64,000 bases of DNA, taken from the NCBI GenBank assembly GCA_050084985.1, contig JBITNC010000001.1, forward strand, positions 11,036,001 through 11,100,000. Direction: 5' to 3'. Below are positions 47,737 through 58,774 of the stretch, piece by piece; within the stretch, counting starts at the first letter, position 1, and the number at the start of each line of letters is the position of its first letter. Position numbers and translations under genes: made by a program. Source of the stretch: Nageia nagi (lineage: Eukaryota > Pinophyta). The notes beneath the pieces are model-generated. The model had not been told where the DNA came from, made no database searches, and saw only the letters and a list, made by a program, of their open reading frames with translations.

Positions 47737-48900
47737 CTCTTGATCTCAAGAAGATAAAGAACATCTTGGAGAATAAAATCTACAAACCCTAGTAATTTGA
47801 GTTAGATTGTACTAATTTCATATGGTAAAATAATGGATCTATCTGCAAAGTATACTACTCTATCAATGCCTTCTGAAAACTCTTCAAAAAAATCTCATTG
47901 AAAACTCATATGACATGAAGGACTTGTATCAAGCAACCAAGCATCTTACTAATCAGTAAAAGAGGTATTCATCATGGAATCTGATCCAACATTGTACTCA
48001 ACAATCATAAAATGAGCAAAATCTATAGTCTTAGCTTTATCAACATCTTTTCTCTCTTGAATATTTTCCCATGGCATCCAGCAAGTAGCAGCATCATACC
48101 CATTTTTGTTGCATCAAGTACATTAGAGATTTGATTGCTCTCCTTTTTCACATCAACCACCTTGATTTCTATCCCTTGCCTCTAGATTTCTTTCATCCTC
48201 AACCTCTATTACTTATTTCACCTTGAGATGAATCATGATATGAATGTTTACCTTTTAATACTACACACACTATCTTAGAATAAGAGTCATACATTTTCTT
48301 TACAAAATCCTTTTCACGTTCTATAACTTTCTTAGCTAAGGTGTCAAAAGTAAGCACCTTTAGTTGTCCATTTGCTTGCAACAACTCAAGATATGTTGAG
48401 TACATAGGGTAGAGGGATTTGATTAATGTTGAAGTACAATATCAATTTTGACACCAATTGTTGTGATGTCATGCATGATTGCATGTATTTTTGAAATCAA
48501 CTTCATAGGATCATTATTTGTTAACTACATATTGAATAACTTTGATGGAAATTGTATTAACTCCAATTTAAAATGAGATTCATATAGATCTCATAATTTC
48601 TTTAGTGCATTCCAAGCATCATCAATGGAAGAAATATGCCTATTTACTTCTTCAGTAAAAGAGGCATGATCAAAACATATACCTTGAAATTTTTCATATT
48701 CCATATTCAAGTTCTTTTTCATCTATGGGTTGAGTCAGAGCAATGTCTTCATCACGAACACCAATCCAAAATTCATGAAAAATTAGCATGTGCTTAATTT
48801 TTTGATGCCATTTAGACCAATTTTCCTTTCTATAAAGAACAACATTGATGATACTCACTAATGAATGCATGATAACAAATTATTTAACAAACATTTCAAT
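47737..48900 (-). pseudogene. Cop4 gag and protease
   Basis: Gag starts near 48868 (MHSLVSIINVVLYRKENWSK, HMLIFHEFWIGV). The open stretch 48405-48199 (MYSTYLELLQANGQLKVLTF) is the C-terminal part of the UBN2 domain. A zinc knuckle near 48130-48085 reads C-T-stop-C-NKNGYDAATC, with His replaced by Tyr. The protease remnant near 47945-47910 (AWLLDTSPSCHMS) has D-T-S instead of D-S-G. The equivalent region of Cop3 is 56940-57573. Confidence 0.7.
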
Positions 48901-49009
48901 TATTGTATGTGCCAAAGGAAATTTCAAACTAAAAATACTAAATTCTTTTATTCATAAGCTTTCTTTGCTCATAAATAAACCTTTAATAAGAAAGTATAAA
49001 TCATTAAAT

Positions 49010-49456
49010 TTGATCATGTACAAAAAGATATTGTTCCACTTCCATGGAAATGCTAGGCAAAATAGGCTCAAACTGATGCTCCTCAGTATCACTACGAATA
49101 ATAAAGACTTCAGGAGGCTATGCTACAAGAGTATAAGACTAGGATGACACTTCAATTATCTTAGGGGATGAAACTATCATAGGATTATTTTGTGCCATTG
49201 ATTCTTCCTCAAGTTCACTATCATTGATAATAACTAATTCAAGAACATCAAGATTGTTTTCTTCATTTGTACCAAAAGAAGATTCTTCATATGTATCTAT
49301 AGAAGGTTCAAATGATATCTGATGTTCAACAACATAAGTCCTTAATCTATGAAACACCTCTTCAAGACCAAAATGTTCCACATCTTGATCAAAATCTCTT
49401 AGATTTATGGTCACTAGATACTCTAGGAGTGCATTGTAACAACCTTGTGGATGCAT
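49010..49456 (-). pseudogene. Leader ORF of Cop4, unknown acidic protein
   Basis: Clean open stretch 49456-49139 of 105 codons, MHPQGCYNALLEYLVTINLR..., with DFDQDVEHFGLEEVFHRLRTY and a strongly acidic middle (ESSFGTNEENNLDVLELV). After the stop at 49139 it appears to continue in the same frame to about 49010 (PPEVFIIRSDTEEHQFEPILPS), so the original protein was probably 145 residues or more. It lies in the same sense as Cop4 gag, between PBS and gag, where copia elements usually have no ORF. No known domain recognised; no membrane segment or cysteine motif. Confidence 0.45.
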
Positions 49457-50413
49457 GATATGAACTTACTTATTTCTTCAAAAAGCTTTCAAAATATTTC
49501 AAGATAATATTATCCCATCAAAAATAAATATTTTATGGAAAATCTCCAAATTTTATTTCTAGAATGTAATAATAACACCCTCCAAGTGAAAAAATGCCTC
49601 AATAATGTAATAATAACACCACACAACTTTCCTTGCAAATTTAGTGCAACTTCAGTGTTAAAAACCCCAAATATGCTCAAATTTGAAAAAGATTACAAAC
49701 TGGCTGAAATAAATTTTAACCTAGACTTTAGAAAATAGCACAAATAAATATTAGTCGATTAATGGCAACTTACTCATGTTGGTAAATGTTGATTCAATTT
49801 TTTTTAAACACTTCAAGCACCTAGCAAGTTTTTTAAACATGTAGAAGCATCACTTACTCTACTTGCACCTTTGTGTACAACAATACCAACACTTAATTTA
49901 TCATCCTTTTAATACTACAAACACACTTACTCGTACCTTCTTGGGAACAAAATGTAGAATAAATTTTCAAAACATTTAGCAGCATGTGCATTCACATATA
50001 GTAGGTAATGACACTTAAAAATTTTAAAACATAGTACAACCTTCACTTCCACGTCCTAGCAAAAATGTTTTCAAAACAAGGATTAAAAAAATGTTTGGCA
50101 AGCTAGCATTTTATAGGTGTTTCACTCACATATTGAGTGACTCAGATACCACCATGCTTACACTATCACATCAAATTTCCACTTTCATTCTCTTAGTTAT
50201 CCATTCAATTTTAATATATTGTCTTCACTTCACTTTTATGCCACGAATAGTAATAGATGGCCATACACCCTATCTTCATTCAACATTCAATATTTTACAT
50301 TTCCTTAGTCTCTCAACAGAATTCACACCACCAATTCAATTTTGATATGCAACTCAAAATCCCATTCTTCTCACAGTACGAACAAAGACTTCATGGAATT
50401 ATCTTTCAACATG
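49457..50413 (-). other. Cop4 5' leader, no gene recognised
   Basis: About 0.95 kb of AT-rich leader between PBS and the leader ORF. An imperfect direct repeat around aatgtaataataacacc occurs at about 49563 and 49604. The overlapping plus-strand ORFs at 50091-50496 are low-complexity and antisense to the element. Confidence 0.45.
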
Positions 50414-50425
50414 GCTCTAATACCA
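50414..50425 (-). other. Primer-binding site of Cop4
   Basis: Minus strand TGGTATTAGAGC: the initiator-Met tRNA site with one C-to-T change, one base from the 5' LTR. Confidence 0.8.
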
Positions 50426-50426
50426 C

Positions 50427-50619
50427 TATCATATCGAACTCCATGGTTATATTAAAAAGAGAGAATTATGATCTTACATTTGAGAGTCTTATTTAAAGCT
50501 ATGGATGGAGAGGTTATACAAACAAACTCCCAAACTACCTATGGGATTAATATTCCCATTACAACAAATATAAATCTAACTATTACAACAAAACCCTTAT
50601 TAGATTAGTGTTGTTAAGA
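50427..50619 (-). repeat. Cop4 5' LTR (193 bp)
   Basis: Plus-strand TATCATATCGAACTCC...TTGTTAAGA; both ends are decayed from TG and CA, but it aligns with the left LTR throughout. Confidence 0.8.
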
Positions 50620-50624
50620 TATCA
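50620..50624. repeat. Target-site duplication of Cop4, right copy (TATCA)
   Basis: Pairs with 44451-44455. Confidence 0.85.
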
Positions 50625-50790
50625 AATCACTTGTATTTGAAGTATCATTTCATTTGATACATGGAGGAGAAGAAGTAAATTGAGCTAAAGTATTGTAGTA
50701 CTCATGATCAAATTATAGATGTATTCACAAAAGAGTTACTAAGGCTTAGTTTTTGAAGCTGGAGAATTCGTAAGTGAGTCCACTCAGCAT
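50625..50790 (+). pseudogene. Cop5 RNase H, distal part
   Basis: Continues the RNase H interrupted at 44455: HLYLKYHFI, a degenerate IELKYCSTHDQIIDVFTKEL (about 50678-50735), then the end of the protein. 'D.FTK.L' is the typical C-terminus of copia RNase H. Confidence 0.8.
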
Positions 50791-50802
50791 TAAGGGGGAG
50801 TA
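50790..50802 (+). other. Polypurine tract of Cop5
   Basis: ttaagggggagta immediately before TGTTGGAAATTG. Primer site for plus-strand DNA synthesis. Confidence 0.8.
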
Positions 50803-51277
50803 TGTTGGAAATTGACATGATCAAACTAACTTTATGAACTTGTTTATTAACTTGCATATTCTTGACAAAGTGTTTGGCTATCTTTTTTGTCAACAACAAC
50901 ATTCATTTAGCATCAATATCAACGCTCATGCTTAGAGTCAACACCAATGCTAGAGTTATTTTATCATTTGTGTGTAAGCATTAAAATTTCATTTATTTAG
51001 AAGTTGTAGGGTTTTGTTTGTACATTTTTATATTTTGTAATGTTATGGTTTACTCTGTGATTGTATATAGCATGTAAAGATAAATCTTGTTAAGGTTAGC
51101 TCTAAGATCTAATGTGTTGATTTCATCTTTGATTATAAATATTATATTTCTATTTCAAATAACTAAGAATAAAACTTCTCCATTTATTCTCTATTGCTTA
51201 TTCTAGTTCATTGATTCTTGTGACTTTATTTTTGGATTGTTGGCTTATTTATTTATGTTAATAAACTTCATAAAACA
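50803..51277 (+). repeat. Cop5 3' LTR (about 475 bp, right end tentative)
   Basis: Starts TGTTGGAAATTGACATG after the polypurine tract. The right end is placed at ...CATAAAACA by the CA rule only, as no second LTR copy is in the window. A TATA-like ATTATAAATATT lies near 51133 and AATAAAA near 51168. Confidence 0.6.
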
Positions 51278-53479
51278 TCAAATTGGTAAGCATATCACCT
51301 TCTTGGTTACCAATTTCATGGTACAAGTCCATATAAAGGATTTCAAATTGTAATAGAGAAAGCAAATTAACCTTAGGACTTGGTTTACCCTAAACCCATA
51401 ACTTTATTTTTTTACTAGTTCCATAATATTTCTTTTATCTACAAAGTTGAATCAATAAAACCCAAAGTATGGCCAGGAGTTTTGAGATATTAAGCCTATT
51501 AAATGAAATCCATAGTGATAATAATAACCAATATGATCATCTTATGGTTTCAACAACATTTTCATTTGATTTATTGACTATTTTTAACTTGGAAATGTCA
51601 AAAATAGTTGTAGGCATTTATCCATGAAGAATAGAGAATTTTGAGAAAAAAAATTGCTCAATGTGTTATATAAAATATAAAAAAACAATAAAAATTCATT
51701 TTTTAGATAATCAAGGACAAAATAGGGGAGCAAAATGGCATTGCATATCAAATTTCCCATAGTTTATGGCTCTATAATGAATCTCATCCTCCTCTGTTGT
51801 GTCCTTCTCCTTGCAATAATGTCATTCCTTATATGTCCATTTTACAAAGACATTAAACATACCTATATTACATGAATTCTCAACCCAAGATAGCTAAAAC
51901 AAGTTTGGCAATTTTGTTAGAAATAATCATTTAAATGTGTAAATGATATATATTTATATTTGAACAAAATTTGATAGGTCCTACATACCATTAGGTTTAA
52001 AAGATGGTAAAAAGACATCATTCATTATCAAAGTCTTTTAGCCAACCTCTTTTAAGATGGTGATAGGTTAGGTTTTTATTTAGAAATTACAAGAAGGATA
52101 TGATAATCTATCTTTGTCATATAATTCTATAATATATATCATCTTAAAGCTTCTCTTTTAATAGGAAGTAGACCAACTTCCATGAGAAGGATAATGTATG
52201 GTGTGTTGTTTTTAATTTTGAAGTTATAAATAATTAATTATTTTTGAATTTGTTAAATTTTATTATGTGTTTCTCAAGAAATATTTCTACCTTGAACTTC
52301 ACAACTATAGAGGATTATTGGAGTTATGATGCAAGAGAAAAAAAAAATTGTCTTGATTCCACATTTTTACAATTATTTTGCAAACCATAAAAATCATTCT
52401 AGATAGAAAAGATTTTTCTTTAACACTTACATTTCAATTTAGTTTGTGATTAATATCAATACTTGAGTATTTGTAAGAGTAATTCACCTTTAAAGGCTGA
52501 TTATTAACTAGGATTATAGGGTGAAGCATCTTTTTAAATTTAATAATCATAAACATTAATTGTTAAACAAGATATATTGCAAATTGCTTGAAGAATATCT
52601 CTAACAAGTTCTCAAGAGTATTGTAGTAGCCACTTGTGAATGTCATGATTATTGGTCATTTCTTTAGATATATCTCTTTGGCATGCTATTTCCTTTTTAT
52701 AACAAAGGATTACTAGAGGCACCACATGTGAAAATGTAATTAAGATATCCTTATAACTCACAAATAAGTGAGTAAAAAATAGAGAAATCCACATGAAATA
52801 ATGATAAACTTTTTCTTTTCATTTCTAAAATACTGTTGATGAATAAAAATTATAATTTATTTCAATAAAATCAAACAAAAGTAATATATTTTTGTAATTT
52901 GAACATTTATAAATTTAATAGGCCATAATAAGTAGAATTTTAAAAGATTATAAAAACTAAAATGAATGAATGACATCAAAATTGGAGAATTATATTCAAA
53001 AATAATTATAAACTTTAATTGTAAAATGTAACCATTTACAAATCCTTCTTAATAAATAACAATTTATAAGCATATTTAAATTTTAAAAAATCATGAAATG
53101 TTAAGAGTTAGAAGAACAATAGGTGTGGAAATTCTCAAATGATGAAAAGAGTGTCTCATATTCAAATCTCACCTCTCACAAAATGGTGATATGTCTCAAA
53201 TATCATGTGATGGTGACATGTCTCAATTTTCAAATCACTTTGTAAAAAGGCTTGAGTCCCTTTCAAAACCCTTTCTCAACTGAATATAAATATTAAATTT
53301 AAAATATATATATTCAAATATAAATTTTTTTAATATTGATAAACCCTTTTTCAAATTTCAAAAAGAGTACATGAAAAAAAAAACATGTTCTATCATGTGA
53401 AGGTGGAAATATTTACACCTAAACCTCCCATACAACATTTCCATTATTTCTTTAAATGCCTTAACATGGATGTGCTAGG
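51278..53479. other. AT-rich stretch without recognised features
   Basis: No retrotransposon domain, LTR pair, host exon or RNA gene recognised over 2.2 kb. The only open stretch (52794-52612, minus) has no known motif. Long poly-A and poly-T runs are frequent. Confidence 0.4.
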
Positions 53480-53716
53480 TTAGATAACTCCAAGATCAAA
53501 AAGCATGGTATTAGGTTACACAATGCCTTAATTCACAAGAAGATTGATTCTTCACATTCACCTTCTTAGATGACCCTTGAGATACAATGTAACTCTTCAT
53601 ATTCTTCTAGAAATGACACTTCAAATTCTATCACGCACAAAGCTATGAATTTACTAAATATAGTAACTACTAATATATTATATTTACCATAATCCCTAAG
53701 GATTAGGTGTCTAACA
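53480..53716 (-). repeat. Cop3 3' LTR (left end not resolved)
   Basis: On the minus strand the LTR begins TGTTAGACACCTAATCC at 53716 after the polypurine tract AATTAAGGGGGGAA (53717-53730). The far end is a guess, since the other LTR is not in the window. Confidence 0.55.
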
Positions 53717-53990
53717 TTCCCCCCTTAATTCGAAAGGATGTTGGTAAGTCCAAGTATCTTCTTGAACTTCTCGAACTTTTCTCTTACAAGTGCCTTGGTG
53801 AAGATGTTTGTTATTTGGTCATTTGTGGGATAATGTTTCAATTGAATTATCTTGACCTCTACATAATGTCGAATCAAATATATTTTGTGTTAATGTTCCT
53901 TTTTTTATCATGAAACTTTAAGGGGTTCTTGGCAAATTGAATTGCAAAAATATTAGCAATAAGAAATGGAACTGGATGCATGTGTTTTTC

Positions 53991-55560
53991 CTACATATCT
54001 TTCAATATATTTCTAAGCCACACAATCTCCTTTTTTTCCTCTACAACAACCACATACTCTTCCTCTATAGTGTAATCTATTGAAATGGATTCCTTTCCTG
54101 ATCTCCAAGAGATAGTTGTTGATCCAAGACTCATGGCATATCCTAAAGTTGAAACTCCATTTTCTTTGTCACCATCAAATTTTGAGTCTCTATATCCAAT
54201 CAATTTTAGGTCTCATACTTTAGAATATTTGAGCCCTAATTCTTGTGTTTCTTTTAAATATTTGAGAACTCTTTTTGCTACATTCTAATGTCCTTCACAT
54301 GATTTTTACATAAATAGAGAGAGAATCCCAACTGCAAATGAAATATCTAGTCTATTTATGGTTAGATATATGAGACTTCCAAAAAGTTAGCTTTACTTTG
54401 TTGCATCCTCAAAGGCATTCCCTTCAATAGATTTCAAATTCAAATTTTGTTCTGATGGAGTGGAAAGAGGATTACAATTATCATGCCAAATCTATTCAAT
54501 AATTCTCCAATGTACTTTCTTTGGGAAATGAAACTGTACCTTAAGTTTTGTGTCACTGCAATGCCTAAATAGTAATAAAGATGTCCCATATCTATAATTT
54601 AAAAATCACTCTTCAAATCTTTTTTATGAATGCAATGTAACTTTCATTATTCCTTGTTATCAAAAGATCATCTACATACACCATAGGATATACAACAATT
54701 TTACCAACTTTCCTGACAAATAAAGTTTTATCATCAAGATTAAAGTGTTCAAATTTTATATTCAAAATATAATCAATAATATTTTTGTACCAAGTACAAG
54801 GAGCTTATTTTAGGCCATACAAGGACCTGATGATCTTACAAATTTTTTATTCCTATTTACTACAAATCCTTTTGGTTGTTTCCTATACATATTCTCTTTC
54901 AAATCACCATTCAAGAAAGTAGTCTTCATGTCCATCTGATGAAATTTCCATCCATGTTGGGTTGATATTGCCAATAAAGAATAAATAGTACCCCTTTTTT
55001 TGTGGGAGCAAATTTCTCACCATATTCAATACCTTCTTTCTATGCAAAACCCTTGGCCATAAGCCTCACTTTGTGTTTCTCAAATGAGTCATCTTATCTG
55101 TATTTATTTTTGTAGATCCACTTGCATCCAATAGGTTTGGTTCCATATGGAGGATCCACCAACTTCCATGTCTCATTCTTGATGAGAGCATCATACTCCT
55201 TCATAGAATCCTTCCAACATCATAAGAAAAATCTTCTTTCAAGGAATTCATCTCATAATCAGCAAAGAAATTCAATTCAAAATTAAATGAACATTCCATA
55301 TACTCAAAATCATCACCTAAATTTGAACCCTTTACTACTTCATCTTCAATTCTTTCTTTGTAGGAACTCCTAGTTCTTATCTTTCCAACTTGATCAGGAT
55401 GAACACTCTCAAGTGTTTTGGAGAACTGCTTAGGAATCTTTTGTAGTATTTCTAGTTGCTCAATAAGATGAGGAGGTTCTTCATTTTCTTCAAGACTCAA
55501 CCTATCAATCCCTTCAATAAAATCATCCAAAGGAGTTGTTAAAACTAACAAAGAGAAAGG
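53991..55560 (-). pseudogene. Cop3 reverse transcriptase and RNase H
   Basis: 55551-55201 is the linker and RT start (SVHPDQVGKIRTRSSYKERI, SYDVGRIL). RT continues out of frame through 55180-54680, with YPMVYVDDLLITRNNESYIA (about 54700-54640) holding an intact YVDD. RNase H in the open stretch 54203-53991: MIGYRDSKFDGDKENGVSTL, GSTTISWRSGKESISIDYTI and EEEYVVVVEEKKEIVWLRNI; the segment after 53991 is not intact. Similar to Cop4. Confidence 0.75.
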
Positions 55561-55849
55561 ATATTATTGCCATGGAGGTGCTTGTACTACTATAATAGGT
55601 GCTATTATCAGACTAAGCACTTCTAAAATAAGCACAAGTGTTATAGATTCCAAAGATTGATCCAATGTAGGGATCCCCCCTTAAGATATATAATCTCATA
55701 ATCATGTTCAAAGAAATGCTTTCTATAGGTAAACCTATCAAGGTGATCAAGTTTTCACTCAACAGTCAAGTCACTCTTGGAACATTCTAAAAAAATGACA
55801 TCCATTACAAAGAGAAACTTTTTGTTTACCTCATCATAAAGCTTATAAC

Positions 55850-56940
55850 CCTTGGTAGTATCTAAGTATCCCAAAAAAATACATTTTTTACTCCTAGCAC
55901 CAAGTTTGTTTCTTTGTTTCTTAAGGACTAGGGCATAACAAGTAGAATCAAAAATTCTGAAATGTCAAACCAAAGGAACACAGCCAAACCACATTTCATA
56001 TAAAGTCTTGTCATCAAGAGCATGAGATGGATATTTATTTTTGATATACATTACATAAATAATCACATCATCCCAAAATACCATTTTCATATTCTTAAAA
56101 AACAAATTTGCCCATGTCATATTCAACAATGTTCTATTCATCCTCTCAGCTACACCTTTTTGTTGTAGATTATAGGGAATAATTATTTGATGCTTGATTC
56201 CACATTGATTAAGATAGTTTTTTAATTCAACTAAATGTATTCACCCCCATTATCAGAATGAAGTGTGCCAATATGAGTGTTAGTTTCTTTCTCAATCATC
56301 ACATGAAATTCTTTAAACTTTTAAAAAACATTCAAACTTATTCTTTAACAAATACACCCAACACATCCTAGTGTAATCATATATGAGAGTCATGATATAT
56401 TTATTTCTAGCAGTAGAAGGGACAAGCAATGGTCCACACAAATTAGAGTGAATGAGTTCTAATTTTCTACATGCTCTAAATTTTGAATTAGGAAAAAGTT
56501 ATTTGCTCTTCTTTCCTAGAAAATATGCTTCATAAATATCTATGTTCCTAGGAATAGTAGGCAATCAGAAAAAAACTTACTTTTTCAACAAACGGAGATC
56601 ATCAAAATTAAGATGGCCAAATCTTGCATGCCATAAAATACTAGATGAGAGAGTACCTTTTTCTTAATGGGTGAGGTAGGCAAAATTTGTTGATTTGGCA
56701 TAACTTCTATGCATCTTCAATAGCTTCTCATCCTACCCATCAATAATCACCACTTTATTTTTGAAATATCTCCTTATCTCCATGATGCCATTAAACATAT
56801 GAATTGAGTGTCCTTGTTCACAATGAGCACAAGAGATAACAAGTTCTTTCAAAATTTAGGAAGGTAAAGCAAATTACAAAGAATCATATTTCAAAGGCCT
56901 GACCATTTGAGTCTCACAGTACTAATACCCAAAGATTTGA
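55850..56940 (-). pseudogene. Cop3 GAG-pre-integrase and integrase
   Basis: Minus-strand pieces: the pre-integrase His/Cys region near 56640-56460 (WHARFGHLNFDDLR-like), the second Asp region near 56260, then QQKGVAERMNRTLLNM (about 56172-56125) with the catalytic Glu kept, YIKNKYPSHALDDKTLYEMW (about 56055-55995) and FLGYLDTTKGYKLYDEV (about 55885-55835). Broken by several frameshifts. Confidence 0.7.
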
Positions 56941-57573
56941 TACAAGATTTATCAGCAATGTATATCGCACCATCAATGTTGGTATTCATCTCTTTAAATA
57001 ATTTCCTTTGAAATAAAATGTGACATGTCACATCAATATCAAGCAACCATGCATCCTCCCAAGATGCAAATGAATTATTTCATGAATTTTCAATTATAAT
57101 GTTACAATATGTTGTAACATAGTGAGCAAAATCAGAATTCTTACTCATTTCTTGCTTTGATTTCTCATTTTGTTCTTTGATCTTGTCCATAGAGTGCGAT
57201 AGGTATTAGACTCAAAGCCTCATCTATCGCATCTTTTACAATGGATATTGTTCCTCTTATCATGATCATCTTGATTAGATCTACTACTTTCACCTCGAGA
57301 AGAGTCACATTATTTCCCTTTTGAGAAATACATAATTTGTTGAAAGTAGGAAATCACTAGATTTCTTGCCAAATGCCTTCTCACATTTCACAATCTTATC
57401 TACCAAAGTATCAAATGTGGGAGACTTCAAATTACCACTAGCTTACAAATATTCAAGATAATTTGAATGCATTGGGTAAAATGCCTTAATCAAAGTTGTA
57501 AAAGCAATATCAATATTCACACCAATAGAGTCAATGTTATGCATTATTACTATAATTTTATAAATCAATGCCA
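56941..57573 (-). pseudogene. Cop3 gag and protease, cut by Cop2-b
   Basis: Minus-strand gag pieces: MALIYKIIVIMHNIDSIGVN (from about 57575), FYPMHSNYLEYL (about 57485-57450), SPTFDTLVDKIVKCEKAFGK (about 57425-57365) and a decayed knuckle CKRCDR near 57245-57228. Compared with Cop4 gag the N-terminal 80 or so residues are missing; they should lie beyond the right edge of Cop2-b. Confidence 0.65.
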
Positions 57574-58060
57574 TGGGCAAAAGGATTGAAATATAACTAA
57601 TACAATCTTAAACTTCCTAGATCATATGAAAGCTCATAATACAAATCTAATAAATTCACAAATATAACACAAGATGTAAGTGGTTATTCCAACTAAGAGT
57701 ACATCCACTAACTAGATCTCTCTTAACAAATATGGACTCTTATAATCCTCCTACACTTTTCTCTTAAACACTATCCTATAGCATAACTTTACTCTACAAA
57801 TTGGTGTATGATTACAAAGAGGAAACCTTCTATTTATAGGCCAAAATTGCTTTTTGAATCACTCTTTTATCCAATGTATAAAAGCATGACATACACATCT
57901 TTTTACCCAAGGAGCATGTTCATGACATGGAGTGTAGGACAAGTTATATTATCATATTCACTTAAATACTTAAGGTATCAAATGATATCCTTAAGTATTA
58001 GTGAACTTACATAAAATATTATTATAAAACCTTTACAATAATACATTATACATTCCAACA
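57574..58060 (-). repeat. Cop2-b 3' LTR (about 487 bp)
   Basis: Minus strand begins TGTTGGAATG at 58060 next to the polypurine tract. The left end (plus TGGGCAAAAGG) is placed by alignment with 4187-4695 and by the point where Cop3 gag stops; uncertainty about 15 bp. Confidence 0.75.
57831..57838 (-). promoter_or_regulatory. TATA box in Cop2-b LTR
   Basis: TATAAATA on the minus strand, followed by GAAGG; the Cop2-a LTR has TATAAGTA at the same place. Confidence 0.5.
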
Positions 58061-58072
58061 CTCCCTCTTAAT
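58061..58072 (-). other. Polypurine tract of Cop2-b
   Basis: Minus strand ATTAAGAGGGAG directly before the 3' LTR. Confidence 0.75.
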
Positions 58073-58774
58073 GCAATATTGGGATAGAGTGAATAAGAGA
58101 AGAAAGAGAGAAAGTAAGAAAGTTCTCCTTCAAATAGATATAATGAAGATAAGAAATTTTTATATATTTGTAAAGTAAGAAAGATCTAGTTTAAGACTCA
58201 CTATTTTATCAAATACAATCATTAACCACAATTGGTTTCAATGTACATGAGGTAGTCATCCAACTAGAAGTCATGAATAAATCTCCAAGAGTGTGCATAC
58301 CTGAAGTAAGTAACTTAAATCTCAAAGGAACTTGCAAGTCATAAGCATCTAAAATAATAAGATCAGTTAGATGCAACATATTTATATCAATAAGGATAGA
58401 TGAATAACTCAAATGCCATCATGAACTGATCAATGGTGCACTATAAGTCATTAAGAAGATACCAAGCCAAAACTCATAGTCACCTACTATATATAAAATA
58501 TATGTTAATTATCGTTACAAAATAGAGCATGCACATATGAGTTCTTCACATATAAATAATTGAATAGTATCAAAAAATACATAAGAGTTTTTCACACATG
58601 GATAACTGAATAGTGCTAGATTGGTTAATCTTTTACTTTTAAAAATTTTCATAAGTTCCTCATGTAGAGTGAACTTACGATGAAGGTGTATAAAAAATCA
58701 ACACTATACAAATAAAATTCTCTTAAAGGTGAAGTTGTCATCACAAACATGAATTCAACATAAGAATTTAAACT
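58073..58774 (-). other. Cop2-b 3' untranslated region
   Basis: About 0.7 kb between the RNase H stop and the polypurine tract; no domain seen. The ORF 58412-58209 has no recognisable motif. Confidence 0.45.

Larger units (their letters stand above)
44456..50619 (-). mobile_element. Cop4: complete-length Ty1/copia with short LTRs
   Basis: 6.16-kb minus-strand element with 193-194-bp LTRs, PBS, polypurine tract and perfect TATCA target-site duplications. Order of transcription: leader with an extra ORF, gag, protease, integrase, RT, RNase H. It is related to Cop3, with similar RNase H and integrase text. All domains carry stops, but many keep catalytic residues. Confidence 0.85.
41112..51277 (+). 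mobile_element. Cop5: Ty1/copia, 5'-truncated, split by Cop4
   Basis: Plus-strand copia starting abruptly in the protease/pre-integrase region at the edge of the Cop1 array. It contains integrase, a partly duplicated RT and half of RNase H up to 44455. After Cop4 (44456-50619) RNase H resumes at 50620, followed by a polypurine tract and a 3' LTR. Its gag and 5' LTR are not in the window. The Cop1 array may have landed in it, but the other side is not recognisable. Confidence 0.75.
53480..57573 (-). mobile_element. Cop3: Ty1/copia, 3' two-thirds
   Basis: Minus-strand copia with 3' LTR (ends at 53716), polypurine tract, RNase H, RT, integrase, protease and most of gag. Gag is broken off at 57573 where the Cop2-b LTR begins, so the 5' part should lie beyond the right end of the window. 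The left limit of its LTR is not resolved. Confidence 0.75.
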
